Source: Turritopsis dohrnii
Taxonomy: Eukaryota; Cnidaria; Hydrozoa; Anthoathecata; Oceaniidae
Length of the DNA stretch: 64,000 nucleotides
Assembly (NCBI GenBank): GCA_027922465.2
Contig: BQMF02000425.1
Location: 248,001-312,000 of the forward strand
Reading direction: 5' to 3'
Positions 11,131 to 21,386 of this stretch are shown piece after piece; the stretch's first letter is position 1, and every line of letters begins with the position of its first letter. The notes under the pieces were generated by a model. It did not search any database. It worked only from the letters and a program-made list of their open reading frames with translations, and was not told the DNA's origin. The position numbers and the translations under genes were made by a program.

Positions 11131-12428
11131 TTGAAAAGAAAAAATTAATACAGAAACATTTTCTTTTTGTAAAAAAGTTTGAAAAATACCCTAGCGACTT
11201 GAATTTAATGACAATTCAAAAACAAAATCATTCTTTGTGATGGTGGCTGAAAAACAAGGGTTTCTTACTTGTAGTTTTTAAGCATTATGTATCTGTGCAA
11301 AAAAGCCTTTTTTTTGCATTCAAACATGTCGAAATACCACCTCCATTGTGAAATACTGAAATAGATTTCTTTTTAAAGATATCTTTAACAAGAAATCTAT
11401 AGGTGGAGCACGGCCTTTAAATCAATCATGTTTCAACAAAAATACTTTTATTTTCAAAGCTATTTTCCGGGAAGGAGTCTTCATAAAATAAGACTCCTTA
11501 GCAAACAAAAAATTTAATCAAACTATTCATGCTTAAAGTGTAAGGCTGCTAAGAATTTCATTGTAGTTTTCAAGGCTTGTTTACTGGGAGTAAATCTAAA
11601 AGTTTTTTTGGGGTGACATGCATTGCATGGCGTTTTGTAAACACACGCATGAAATTTCAAAAAACCGCTAGGTGGACAGTAAGAAAAAAAGGACGGAGAA
11701 AAAGAAAAACCAAAGCCGGTTTTAATGTATTTCTTGCTTTCGCAGAAATCAAAAAACCACATATGATTCAAAGACAAGATATCTCTCACATACGTGTCAC
11801 TAGTCTCCACAATATTACGGTATGTCTCAGAATACAACCAACAAACGTTTATGAAAATTAGAGAACAAATTTGGATGAGTCTATAAAAATGATTCGCAAA
11901 TTCGAAATCAGCACCTTCAATATTGTTCCTGGTGAAAATATTTATAAAAATTGAAGAATTTTCGAAATTTTTTCTAAATTTGGCGCGAATTATAGATTTG
12001 GTTACGAGTTCTGGTAAACATTGAACGAAATCGATTATAACTTGGAAGAGAAAATAGGATACTTTAAATGTATGATAAGAACATTAAAGCTTATGTCCAA
12101 TGAAGTATTTAAGAGGCTGGTCACGCGAGACGGAAGCGATATTAAAAATAACACTTCAGTGATTTTATTACTGCTTACTCTTATGGTTTCGAGAGAAGTT
12201 TCACTTTTGAAACCAGTTTGAAATTTTCATGGTAGCGCTTCAAACCAGAGGTGAAAGTTTTTTTAAATCGGCATAGTTAATTTCACTTTTGAATGAGCTA
12301 ATGTGAAATGTTTCATGCAAACTCCTTTTTTAAAATGGTTTGAAATCTCAAGTCGGTTCATCCAGCAAGATGTAAATGGTAAGTTGTTTCGTTATATAAC
12401 ATATCATATAACGAGTGAGTGGTATATA
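11131..12428. other. Intergenic region; transposon debris likely, no gene called
   Basis: The stretch 11570-11860 is locally less AT-rich and open on both strands, but neither translation resembles a family I know. It carries the second half of the diverged direct repeat noted at 9980-10030. Further on, 11930-12300 is A/T-rich with ttcgaaattttttc-like runs. On the minus strand, AATAAAA at about 12165-12171 could serve the galactosyltransferase gene. Confidence 0.4.
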
Positions 12429-13484
12429 TCAATAGTTTCCTTCTTGCGCAATTTCTTTCCATACCGAGTTAAAATTCTCTTTTTCTCTGCCTAACCAAAC
12501 TTTACCCTGACGTGTTTTGAATATCGGATTTTGTGCACAGGGAAACGGATGTTTTACACTGTAGAAGTCTGTTATCCTCACCAAGTTTTTATCCGGACAC
12601 ATATGATATGGTTTTGTTATATTATATGTTATCGCTTGTTCGCCAGATACTATGCGGTGGAATAAATACATTTCCCTTGGATAAGTTCCATGAAGGGCGA
12701 TATAAGTCTCACAGATCTCAACTCTGTTTCTCAATCGTTTATTCAACGATGCTTGAGATTGATGAATTCGCAAATTGTCTGTGAACCAGGTAACATTATG
12801 AAATAACATTGCCTCGTTAACCCAGCTGGTTACTGCATCTGTACCAAATATTGTGCAGAGTAAGCGAGAGTTGTTGTTGAAAAATTTCAATAGCTTGTAT
12901 GATAATACAGTGAATGCTTCGTCAATACGGGCTGGATGACAATGAGCGTACCCCCAGAATAACCATGGCAACCGCCAATGACTCAGTTCAAGTATGACTC
13001 GTTTGATGCAAACGTACTGGTCGTCATCGAGTCGTAAAAAATACTCAACATGCATTCGCTTCATCACATACGCGATGGCTTTGAACGTTCTCAGACCAAA
13101 ATTTAGACCAATCGGTGTATCCAATATAACGCCGTCTGATTGGTTGGTATTTGATGACTCTTGACGTAATGATCGAAGTGTTTGAGATGGTAAACGGTTG
13201 CCATTTACATCTATACTGTCATAAAAGAATTTGTAAGAACAATTTGATTGCTTCGTGCAATACTTCAGCCAAGTGTTTCGCAAAGCATTTCTCCGTTCAA
13301 CATTTTCCGTTCTGCTGATAATACCCACAAAGAGAAAGGTCGGCTCGTAAGTATGTTGATCTACGAAATCGCTCCAATCTCCTTCTTCCTCTTCCTTAGA
13401 CACGAAACTAAACTGTCTGATCAAGTAAACAAAAGTCATGATCATACATAACAGGAAAAGAGAATATTTTTTATTGTTGAGCAT
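12429..13484 (-). CDS. Beta-1,3-galactosyltransferase-like protein (GT31 family), intronless
   Basis: GT31 enzymes are Golgi type II membrane proteins that add Gal, GalNAc or GlcNAc in beta-1,3 linkage to glycans from UDP-sugars. The frame from ATG at 13484 gives 351 residues. It has a short cytoplasmic tail, a hydrophobic signal anchor at about residues 8-25 (FLLCMIMTFVYLI), the family block RRNALRNTW at 64-72, the metal-binding aspartates in FLRLDDDQYVC at 153-155, and several N-glycosylation sequons. Length is typical (320-400). I chose ATG 13484 because the six codons before it would need a GTG start. Intronless while neighbours are intron-rich, which is common for GT31 genes and may reflect retroposition. 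Acceptor specificity cannot be read from sequence. Confidence 0.88.
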   Translation of the reverse strand: MLNNKKYSLFLLCMIMTFVYLIRQFSFVSKEEEEGDWSDFVDQHTYEPTFLFVGIISRTENVERRNALRNTWLKYCTKQSNCSYKFFYDSIDVNGNRLPSQTLRSLRQESSNTNQSDGVILDTPIGLNFGLRTFKAIAYVMKRMHVEYFLRLDDDQYVCIKRVILELSHWRLPWLFWGYAHCHPARIDEAFTVLSYKLLKFFNNNSRLLCTIFGTDAVTSWVNEAMLFHNVTWFTDNLRIHQSQASLNKRLRNRVEICETYIALHGTYPREMYLFHRIVSGEQAITYNITKPYHMCPDKNLVRITDFYSVKHPFPCAQNPIFKTRQGKVWLGREKENFNSVWKEIAQEGNY

Positions 13485-13794
13485 TTTATTTGTATCCACC
13501 ACGAATATTTGTAGAATATGAACAAGACAGAGTTTTGCTATTCTGAATATTCTAAATATAGGTTATTCTAAAAAAATATATGCTCGTTAATAAATAAAAC
13601 GATTTTGTTGATAGCACCAAATACCGTGTTGTTGCCATAGAAATCCATTAAAAAAATTTTGTTGCTTGAAGTTGTATATGCTTTTTTTTTCTCATAAGAA
13701 ACATTTCAGGAGAAACCTAGCTGTTGAATCTCAAAAAATTAAGAAACTTTTACAACTACATTGTTAGGACTATTTTTTTAAATAAAAAACTTAC

Positions 13795-13947
13795 AATGCA
13801 GAGACAAATAACCTTAAGTGGATAAAATTTCACAATAACTTTACAACGTGGCTCTTCCGATTGTGGAGAATTAGCTGATTTTTCGCTTTTTCTCTTCGTT
13901 TTGTTGTAACTTCCCCCATTTCTGGCAACATTTGTTGTCGATTTCAT
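13795..13947 (-). CDS. Possible first coding exon of an unidentified membrane protein
   Basis: On the minus strand an ATG at 13947 opens 51 codons that end exactly at a strong donor (GTAAG, 13790-13794). The peptide is Lys/Ser/Asn-rich (NKTKRKSEKSANSPQSEEPR), then turns hydrophobic (VIVKFYPLKVICLCI), like the start of a signal anchor. No partner exon was found with certainty; the intronless glycosyltransferase downstream has its own start and anchor. It could be a real 5' exon with a distant partner or a chance frame. Confidence 0.25.
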
Positions 13948-15596
13948 GGCCGATTTCTCCTCCAATAAAAACGAGCCTCGGATTTCTTCATCTTTCGGCT
14001 CGATGTGTAAAGAAGATGAGGGTTAACCAATGAAGTGTTGAAAACAACGGTTTTTGATTTTATCATCAGTAAATGTTAAATATTACATAAAATAGAGCAT
14101 CTCCAAAATTACTTTTTTTCGCTTATCCGAGAAATTACAGCGAAATTAAATCTGTAGACGCAAAATCAAAAGTTTTGGTCGACCGCGAAATTAAATCCAT
14201 GCGAAATTTTATTTCCAAACCCATTTGAAATTTGGATGCTTTCATTTTTAAAGTTAAAACAAAAGGAATGATTTAAAATCACCAAAATTGATGAACATCG
14301 TGGGGAAAAGGTTCAAGTATCTGGACCATCGTTTGCAGAAAATATATTTTTAACAAAAAAATATAAGAAACCGATTAAAAACTTTTAGAACTATAAAAAA
14401 CATTAAAATTTAGACCAAAATTAAGAAACTTTTAGAACTAGAAGACCCTTCTTCACTAAGTTTCTTATAAAATAAAACGTTTAATTCGTATCGTTGTTGT
14501 TTTAAAATTGTCAAATCTCAACAAAATTTCTAAACTGAAGTTTACTACTCGCCATCAAATCCGATTACCCACAACATCGCGTCTTTTCTATTTTTTTAAA
14601 ATTCTCGAAAAGAAGAAACCATTAGAAACCATTGCAGTGTAGATGACTTGCTGTACTTTCATTCACATAACAGTTTGCCAAAGATTAAAATGATGATGTT
14701 TCCTCCTGATATTCAGCTTGATGGCACTGTTGCTCATACAACCAGCATAGAAGGTTTTCTTTATGTTTTCCTTCTCAATTTACGAATTCTTTCTTTTGCG
14801 ATACTTTTTCAAGGCAAGGAATTCTGTTAAATCTCGAAAATTTTCAAATGTTGGTTCTTCTTAGTTTTCTTTTCGTCATTCTACTTGCTTCTTTATATAA
14901 GAAATACATTTCCATCAAAATATTTTGGTCGACCTCATGTCAACTCTTCAGTTATAAGGTCGACAAAAAATATTTTGATGGAAATGTATACTGTTTTTTA
15001 AGCTAATAAAATAGAAGAATAAAGAAGAATCAAAATTAGTCGTTTTGCTTGCGATGAAATTACCAAACAATTTTCAAATGGTTACATGGTATAAGCACTT
15101 TGTATCTGTTGATATCTGTTGATACTGTGAATCGATAAATTAGAATTAAGGTAGGAATGAACGAAACCGGAAGACTCCTCCACTGGTGCTAACTTTCGAT
15201 TCTAGGGTGCAAATTAAAAATGCAAGGTTTGTATGTATATAGGGTTCGACTTGAAATAACAACCATAAATTATTCATGAAGAGTTAAATCAAACGTTTTC
15301 ACAAGAAGCAGCAATACAGAGATAAATATTGTCGACAATTATTATAGAAAATTCTGAATGTGTCCAATTTTTATGCTTATGTGAAAAAGCTATGCGCAAT
15401 GCATTTATTCATCAAAGTTGAATTTACCACACGAAATCAATTATGCTGTTTCTGAGGTTCGCTTTCATCAGGAGATGATGTGGCGATGTTTTGATGAGTA
15501 TGAAAATAATGGCTAACTAAAAAACTAGTTGATTGATTGGATAAGATTTTTTTAAAGATATTTATTTTATTTTACTTTTTACCTTTCTCAGGTAAT
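13948..15596. other. Intergenic region with one long hairpin; no gene called
   Basis: AT-rich. It contains repeated gcgaaattaaat and cgcgaaatt motifs at about 14140-14210, of a kind also seen at about 2475 and 22170, probably MITE debris. The hairpin at 14904-14989 is listed separately. The end of this stretch (15540-15591) reads like a pyrimidine-rich tract and acceptor (ttacctttctcag) for the next gene, so an upstream 5' UTR exon probably lies here. Confidence 0.4.
14904..14989. repeat. Near-perfect hairpin, 32-bp stem and 21-base loop
   Basis: The left arm (14904-14935) starts atacatttccatcaaaatat and ends ggtcgacct. The right arm (14957-14989) is its reverse complement apart from one substitution and one extra A. 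The loop is 14936-14956. Either a tiny palindromic MITE or a small-RNA precursor; its size (86 nt) suits either. Confidence 0.85.
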
Positions 15597-16718
15597 ATGG
15601 ACATGGCTCCACCATATCAGGTACGTGGTATCTTGCAGGCCAACGAGAATTATGTTCGTCTGAAAACGTTAATGTTATACAGTGAAATGGACTTGTACTA
15701 CAAGATATTCCACGAGAAAACATACGGAGGGTTTTCAAACAACCCGCAGGAGTTGTACGCTGAACTCCAAAAGCACAACATGGAAATCCAAGCATTATTG
15801 AACCAGAAGTTGATCACAAAGGAGGATTACAATCTTATCTTCCCACCCTCTCACGAAACCTATTCGCAGGAATTTTCTGTTGACCTATTCTATGCACTTG
15901 CCAAGCAGTGTGTCAAGAAATTTCCTCCTCTTCTCACGTGCAGTGGAGATTCAGTTAATAGTTCATTTGCATATCTCAATGAAATGGAGAAACTGCAAGG
16001 GTTTGGCAAGAACAAAAAAACACAAGAGAGTGTTAATTCTTCTCCTGAAGAATTTTACAAGTGTTGGAATGAGATTATCACCATTTTAAAGAATCTTGGT
16101 TATGATGTTAGCAAAGTAAATGAGCTGAGAGACAACTATATGGACGATAATAAGAAATTCCGATTTCCTTGGATTCATGCACAGGTAAATCTTCTTTCGA
16201 ATGCTTGTAAAGATTTATCGAAAACCGCCGAACTGAACACTTTCGCTATTAATAAATTGTTGTTGAATTTCAATGCTGCAATTTCCGAGTCTAAGGAAGA
16301 CCCATCGAAACCAACCGAGGCTGGTTCCACTGATGGTGGTTCGGTAAAAGGAGATGCTAGCAATCACATGAATACGTTGAAAAAAAAAGTCTATTCGACA
16401 GCTGAGAAATTGTCGATAGTGATGAAAGATATTGAATTGCTCAAACCACAGATGAAATGTTGGCGCGAAAAAAACATCGAAGGAGACATCATAGTGATCG
16501 ACGAATTGCTGTCACAACTGAAAAATGAAGTGAACGAGCAAAGCTGGACCGTAGGTGAAATGTTTAATAGCGTCTCGCTAGACATTGTCAAAATAAAAGA
16601 AAGAATGAGTTTCCATGGAAACGACACGTCGAAATTCATTGTTTCACCTGATCATAAACGCGACAGATCCGACAGTCGTTCCGAACGTAAACGTGACAGC
16701 AAGTCGACAGATGTATAG
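15597..16718 (+). CDS. HEPN-like protein related to the DZIP3 N-terminal region, Ser/Arg-rich tail
   Basis: A 373-codon single coding exon ending TAG at 16718. An acceptor (ctcag at 15587-15591) just before the ATG suggests an upstream non-coding exon, so I prefer ATG 15597 to the earlier ATG at 15537, which reads through the pyrimidine tract. The N-terminal 180 residues follow the pattern of DZIP3-type HEPN regions that are expanded in cnidarians: helix, FHEKTYGGFSNNPQELYAEL, then LLNQKLITKEDYNLIFP, then FSVDLFYALAKQCVKKFPPL, then WNEIITILKNLGYD. The catalytic Rx4-6H of nuclease HEPNs is not obvious (LRDNYMDD is degenerate), so it is probably a non-catalytic or helical interaction domain. 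The tail (RDRSDSRSERKRDSKS) is RS-like and may bind RNA or direct it to the nucleus. Family call is by pattern memory only. Confidence 0.6.
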   Translation: MDMAPPYQVRGILQANENYVRLKTLMLYSEMDLYYKIFHEKTYGGFSNNPQELYAELQKHNMEIQALLNQKLITKEDYNLIFPPSHETYSQEFSVDLFYALAKQCVKKFPPLLTCSGDSVNSSFAYLNEMEKLQGFGKNKKTQESVNSSPEEFYKCWNEIITILKNLGYDVSKVNELRDNYMDDNKKFRFPWIHAQVNLLSNACKDLSKTAELNTFAINKLLLNFNAAISESKEDPSKPTEAGSTDGGSVKGDASNHMNTLKKKVYSTAEKLSIVMKDIELLKPQMKCWREKNIEGDIIVIDELLSQLKNEVNEQSWTVGEMFNSVSLDIVKIKERMSFHGNDTSKFIVSPDHKRDRSDSRSERKRDSKSTDV

Positions 16719-17352
16719 TATTGCTTTATGGGTAAAAAGTTTCAGAAAGTATTGAAGTATTGACCAAATGGAAGGAAAGTCTTTCTTCTAGCATAAATCA
16801 ATCTTTTTGCTACATTTGAAAGGGGCCAAAGGAAAATCGTCTCTCAAATTTCATCTCAATCGTATTTTTTGGACTTCTGCTTGACATTAGCTGAACCTCA
16901 GGAACCGAGTCTAACAAAAATATATTTCACTAGATGTTGTTAATGTAATAACCTATGATAATGTGATGACACTGATGACAAGAACAATTAGGTCTATTAT
17001 GATGCACTAGTGTTTTTTATCTGGAATGCTGTTATTGCATTGTAGCTGTTACTGAAATATTCGAAAAGCATGACGGGTATTCTGTCATGTATAAACGTTT
17101 GATCGTTTTTTGAAGATTTGCAAAACCTCATTGATGATCTGGAATGTTGTATAACAGCTAAAATAAAACCTTTTAATAGTCTTCCCCCAACTTTTCCAAG
17201 TTCAAATATTCAGTCAGTTCTTAAAGATGTAGCTAAAACATTTTGGCGACACTTTTGTTTTCATTGTTTGTGATACCTCTAGCCTCGTTTTTAATATTCA
17301 AATTGCTTCTGACTATGGTGATGGGAATCGAGAATAATTTTTAAGTTATGAA
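16719..17352. other. 3' UTR of the HEPN-like gene and spacer
   Basis: No coding signal seen. AATAAA at about 17162 is a usable polyadenylation signal for the upstream gene. Confidence 0.4.
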
Positions 17353-18911
17353 CATGGGTCGCGGCGACGGGGGGGCCGGGGGGGCCCGGGCCCACCCACT
17401 TTTTTGATAAGATTTGAATTTTTTATTTTTACCTGTATTTCTGAATTACAAGTAACTTGAATCTAGAATCATTGGCTGCAAAAAACAAATGGAAACATTT
17501 ACATTTTATTTTGGGTTAAGTTTGAGTCACAGATTGCATGCTATCACAGATAACTTATCTAAAACTTTACAAAAGGAGAAGATGTCAGGTATACAAGGAA
17601 AAGAGCTTGCAAACATGACAAATAAGACCTTGGAGAATATGAGAAACGAGCGTGACTTTAAGCTTCTTTATGAAAAAATTACACAGTCAGCAAAGAAGAT
17701 AAATGCCGTGTCCGAACCTGCAGTTCCTCGAAAACGAAAACGACCAAATTATTCAATTCTGCAGTTTGTTGAAGGAAACCCAAAACCAACAGAAGCTTAT
17801 CACCCTGAAACAGCGTATGACTTTTACAAACCTATTTACTACGAAGCTCTGGATTCTATTGTTCATGCCGTGAAAGAAAGATTTGACCAAGCAGCTTTTA
17901 AAATGTTTGCTAAAACGGAGCAGTTGCTTTTCAAATCTGCAAGAAAGGAGGATATAACGGAAGATCTAGAGCTGTTGAAAAAAAATTAGATGCGATCGGA
18001 GCGGAACTTCAACTACTTCATACAGTTTTTAATGACGGTCAGTCAATTGCTTCCGTCGATGTTATCGTAAAGTTTAAGTCACTGTCTCGAGAAAAAAGAA
18101 TGTTAATGTCAAATATGCGCTAACAAATGGAGCAACGTCTTCAACTCCAGAAAGATCTTTTTCAATGTTAGATAGAATAAAAAACTGGTTGCGGTCAAGA
18201 CTGATACAAAGGCGATTGAACTCGTTGTCAATCATCAATTGTTACAAAAACGTTTTAGATAATTTGAAATTATTTGAAATTGCAAACGAGTTCGTTTCGG
18301 AACAACCAAGTCGAAAAAATACACTGAAAGTTCAGTGAAAAAGACCTTTAGACTGGACATGCGTCAGACTTAACCAGAAACGTCGTAACTTAAAGCGAAT
18401 ATTTTTGTTGCAGTTGAAGTGTCATGAGAAAATGCCAAAGTACCTATCTTTTGAGGGGAATTGTAATTTCAATGACTTTATTTGGCATTGGAATATCTTT
18501 TTGTGGAGCACATTGAGCATGCACAACATTTTCTGTTGAGAGAAAAGAAGCCCTGGGACGAGGTTACTCTTCTGGTTAATGCTTGCATATATTGACCCAG
18601 AAACTTATCCTGTAGACGCGCAAAAGGCGTATTTAAGACGCAACATCTTTTAGATCCCCTGTGTCTGAGAGGACTATATTCTTATGTTTTATGGATTATT
18701 TTATGAACGTAAACACTGTAGAAAGCAGTTTTTCTACCTTAGATATATGCTTTTTCTATTCAAAACTTGAAGCTAAATAGTCGAATTAGGGCCCTTAGAG
18801 CATCTGTGGATTAAAAATTTTCTTCGTCGCCCAACCATGGTGGGCGACAGGGAAGGAGTTTTTCCTTTATTGATGGGCCCACCCACTTCAAACTTCTCGC
18901 CGCGACCCATG
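17353..18911 (+). mobile_element. hAT-superfamily DNA transposon, decayed, with 5-bp target duplication
   Basis: A 1,559-bp element. The left end is catgggtcgcggcga (17353) and the right end, read inward on the other strand, is catgggtcgcggcga with one or no mismatch (18911). ATGAA immediately flanks both ends (17348-17352 and 18912-18916). Just inside both ends lies gggcccacccact in the same orientation, next to G/C runs. The interior encodes a broken transposase. Classical hAT elements make 8-bp duplications; a 5-bp duplication fits the hAT5-type group. Confidence 0.82.
17489..18338 (+). pseudogene. hAT transposase relic (ZMYM1/52-kDa-repressor-like), frameshifted
   Basis: The first open part (17489-17989) contains an N-terminal helical region and ETAYDFYKPIYYEALDSIVH, like the middle of ZMYM1-type hAT proteins. 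A one-base change in the A run at about 17978-17986 ends this frame. The sequence continues as LDAIGAELQLLHTVF in another frame, stops near 18122, and resumes as ATSSTPERSFSMLDRIKNWL (stop TGA 18336-18338). That last block is the hallmark hAT C-terminal dimerisation motif. At least two frameshifts or stops, and a shortened middle, make it inactive. The 17489 start is arbitrary for a pseudogene. Confidence 0.8.
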
Positions 18912-19909
18912 ATGAAATTAGTAGATCAATGGATTGTATAAACGAGTATATGTATATATTGTATAAAAGAGGTTAGACAAGATAATCTGTGGCCACACGG
19001 AAGAAGTTCAGGCCTGTTTGTTAGTTTGCTTACGTAAACAAAAAAAGGAGAAAAAACTAGTTTTTAAGAAGTTTCGAATATTCCACATGAAGTTTCCCCA
19101 GCTTTGCCAGCTTGGAAAAACTGGTTTTGAAGTCGCAAAGGAACCATATAATGAAAAAATAGAACAAAAACCCATATACTAATTGTATGGGTGCAAGCAA
19201 AATACCCCATTTGGCCACCGGACTAAATATAAAATATTTCGAGAAATTTTAGTTGAGCGGTGAACGGTCCTCAATCCGTTTTAAGCTTTTTCCGGAATCA
19301 TTAGTCTGAAATGAACATAAGTTCATTACCACCACAACACGCTTGTTTTAAGAAGAATCAGGCTGTTCTTTTTTGGAGCTCTTTCCTAAATTCATAGCAT
19401 TAAGAACCTCAGACCTCATTTTCTTCTTATCTATAGAACTCCCAGTAAAATGAAAAATAAATCTTTTTGGAATGATTGTTGCTACAAGTCTAGCTCTCAT
19501 TTCCGTCTTGACGATTCAAATAACACATAAACATCGTGATAGAAAAACAAAAAATATATTTAAAATGGTAGTCATTCGGCACCTACCCATATGAGCGTTT
19601 TTAAGTAGGCCGCAAGTTGCGCCATCATTAATATATCACAGGTGAAAACAATATACTTCTTAGCCATTTATCGGTAACTTATGAGAGAATTGCAAGAGAA
19701 TTCAATGAGGTTGTTCTTATTTTTTGGCCAAACCTGAGGCCCGTGTTCTTATAACTTGTTCTGTTAAAAAAAGCGTTTAGCATACTGAAACCTTTAGCAT
19801 ACTGAAGCAGCAAACCACCCCCCCCCCCCCCCCCCCCCCCCCCCAATTCCAAAATGTCTTGCTACATCCCTGGGTTTTGTGCCTTGTGTGTATGTGTGCC
19901 TAAATACCT
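18912..19909. other. Intergenic spacer with a 27-base C homopolymer
   Basis: No gene seen. An uninterrupted run of 27 C lies at 19818-19844, a length liable to sequencing or assembly error, just before the retrotransposon relic on the minus strand. Confidence 0.5.
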
Positions 19910-20968
19910 TTAGATTGTGAAGATCAAGTTTGACAAGCTGTGTGTTTCTTCAATTTGAAATGGTTTGCAATAATTGTAAACAGTTGTGTCGTCTGCACGC
20001 TGAAGTAAACCGGATGTGTTAAGGTAGTTGGAGAGGACGATGACATAGAGATTGAAGATGACTGGATCAAATATTAAGGCCTGGTGGGACACTGAACGCT
20101 GTCTCACGCGTTGTAGAACATTTGTCATCTATCTGCACGTAATGGATTCGATCTGCGATGTATTCTGTCAGCCAATGAAGAAAGGAATTCGAAAACTGCA
20201 ACTTAAAAAACTTAAAACCTCATAGTCTATTGTGTCGAAAGCCTTTGAATAATCTGCGTAGACTGTAACCATCACCTTTCCTTTATTCATTGCTTTTAGT
20301 AAGTCATCCTTCATCTTAAGGGGACATGTTACCGTTGGTCTTGATTTTCGGAAGCCATGTTGCGTTGGCTTGTAACGTTTTGATGTGCTCTACCAGTTGC
20401 TACAGGATAACACTTTCGAGACCTTGGAGAAACGGTAGTGGAATGCTGCAGGAGGGTTTTTGACCTTTGGACCTATCTTGATTCTTCCATTCGGATGGAA
20501 AAGTGTCTTGTTGGTTGAAGCCGTTAATGATGTGACAGAGCAGAGAATCGATGACTTGTTTTAACTGATTGATTGGAATGTTTTCGGTGGAACAATCGTT
20601 TCTGATCTTACTCAAGGTATTTTTGAGTGGCTGGTGTAATTGAAAAACCTCGTGGATTATCTGGGAACTGCTTTATAAGATTATGCAGCTCAATACTATT
20701 CAGGGAGTTTTTTCCAATGTCTTTCTTCACTAATGTTGAAGTGTTCATTTCGTATTTCAGGATCGTGCTCGATCGTTTTGTTGCTTGGATCCAGGATTCG
20801 ATTTTGGGATGAAACCCCACAAAACTTCGTTGGATCTTTTCGATGATAACGCTTTTTAGTAAAATAATGTTTCATTCGATTGATGGAGTGCCCAATCTTC
20901 GTTTCGTGAGCTTTTTTCTGGAATCTGTTTCTTGCAAGTTGTAGAGCAGTGGCTTTCAGGTTTTTCAT
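19910..20968 (-). pseudogene. Non-LTR retrotransposon relic (CR1-like reverse transcriptase), many stops
   Basis: Reading the minus strand downward from 20968, broken frames give pre-RT blocks (LQLARNRFQKKAHETKIGHS). KIRNDCSTENIPINQLKQVI then HIINGFNQQDTFPSEWKNQD correspond to KIRNDCSTGYDNIPINLLKP then HIINGFIEHNTFPEDWK in the element at the end of this window. Further on come FKGFRHNRL (degenerate D.SKAFDTI box), IADRIHYVQIDDKCSTTRE, and FNLYVIVLSNYLNTSGLLQR with ADDTTVY, the RT catalytic box with Tyr of YADD changed. Stops and frameshifts throughout. It belongs to the same broad family as 61883-64000 but is older. Confidence 0.85.
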
Positions 20969-21210
20969 CTAGGGTACAGGTGGTCTTGATTTTCACTCTG
21001 GTCGCCAGGGTCGTTAAGTCTAACACCAGATGCTCTTGACGCGTTGCGTTAGCGTCTGTAAAAATCTAAAAGGATCTTTAACGCCGCCAAGAATTCGTGG
21101 ATGGGGGCACTTATATATATCCAAAGCAAAGAAATGTTCTTGGTTGTCATAGAATGTTGTTTGAAACATTTGAAATAAGTACGAAGAACTTTTTTAGGTA
21201 TTTAATATTA

Positions 21211-21386
21211 CAGTCTACTCTCGATAAGTGTAACCTCCACGGGATCGAAAAAAATAGTTCCACTTATCGAATGTTCCACTTATCCGAATAAAATAAGAGA
21301 GGTTTGTTAATGCAGGGACCAGAGAAATTGGTTCCACTAAACGAAAGTTCCACCTATCTGGGGTTCCACTTATCGAGAGTAGACTG
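21211..21386. mobile_element. Pogo/Tigger-like MITE, 176 bp
   Basis: Perfect 20-bp terminal inverted repeats: cagtctactctcgataagtg at 21211-21230 and its reverse complement at 21367-21386. The element starts with CAGT and is preceded by TA; the right flank is GTA, so the second TA copy has probably mutated. Internally gttccacttatcgaa-type motifs repeat four times, as in the subterminal zones of pogo-like elements. No coding capacity. Confidence 0.85.

Noticed and set aside
19818..19844. 27-base poly-C run as a structural or regulatory signal
   Set aside because: Homopolymer of this length is most simply slippage or sequencing error; nothing nearby uses it.
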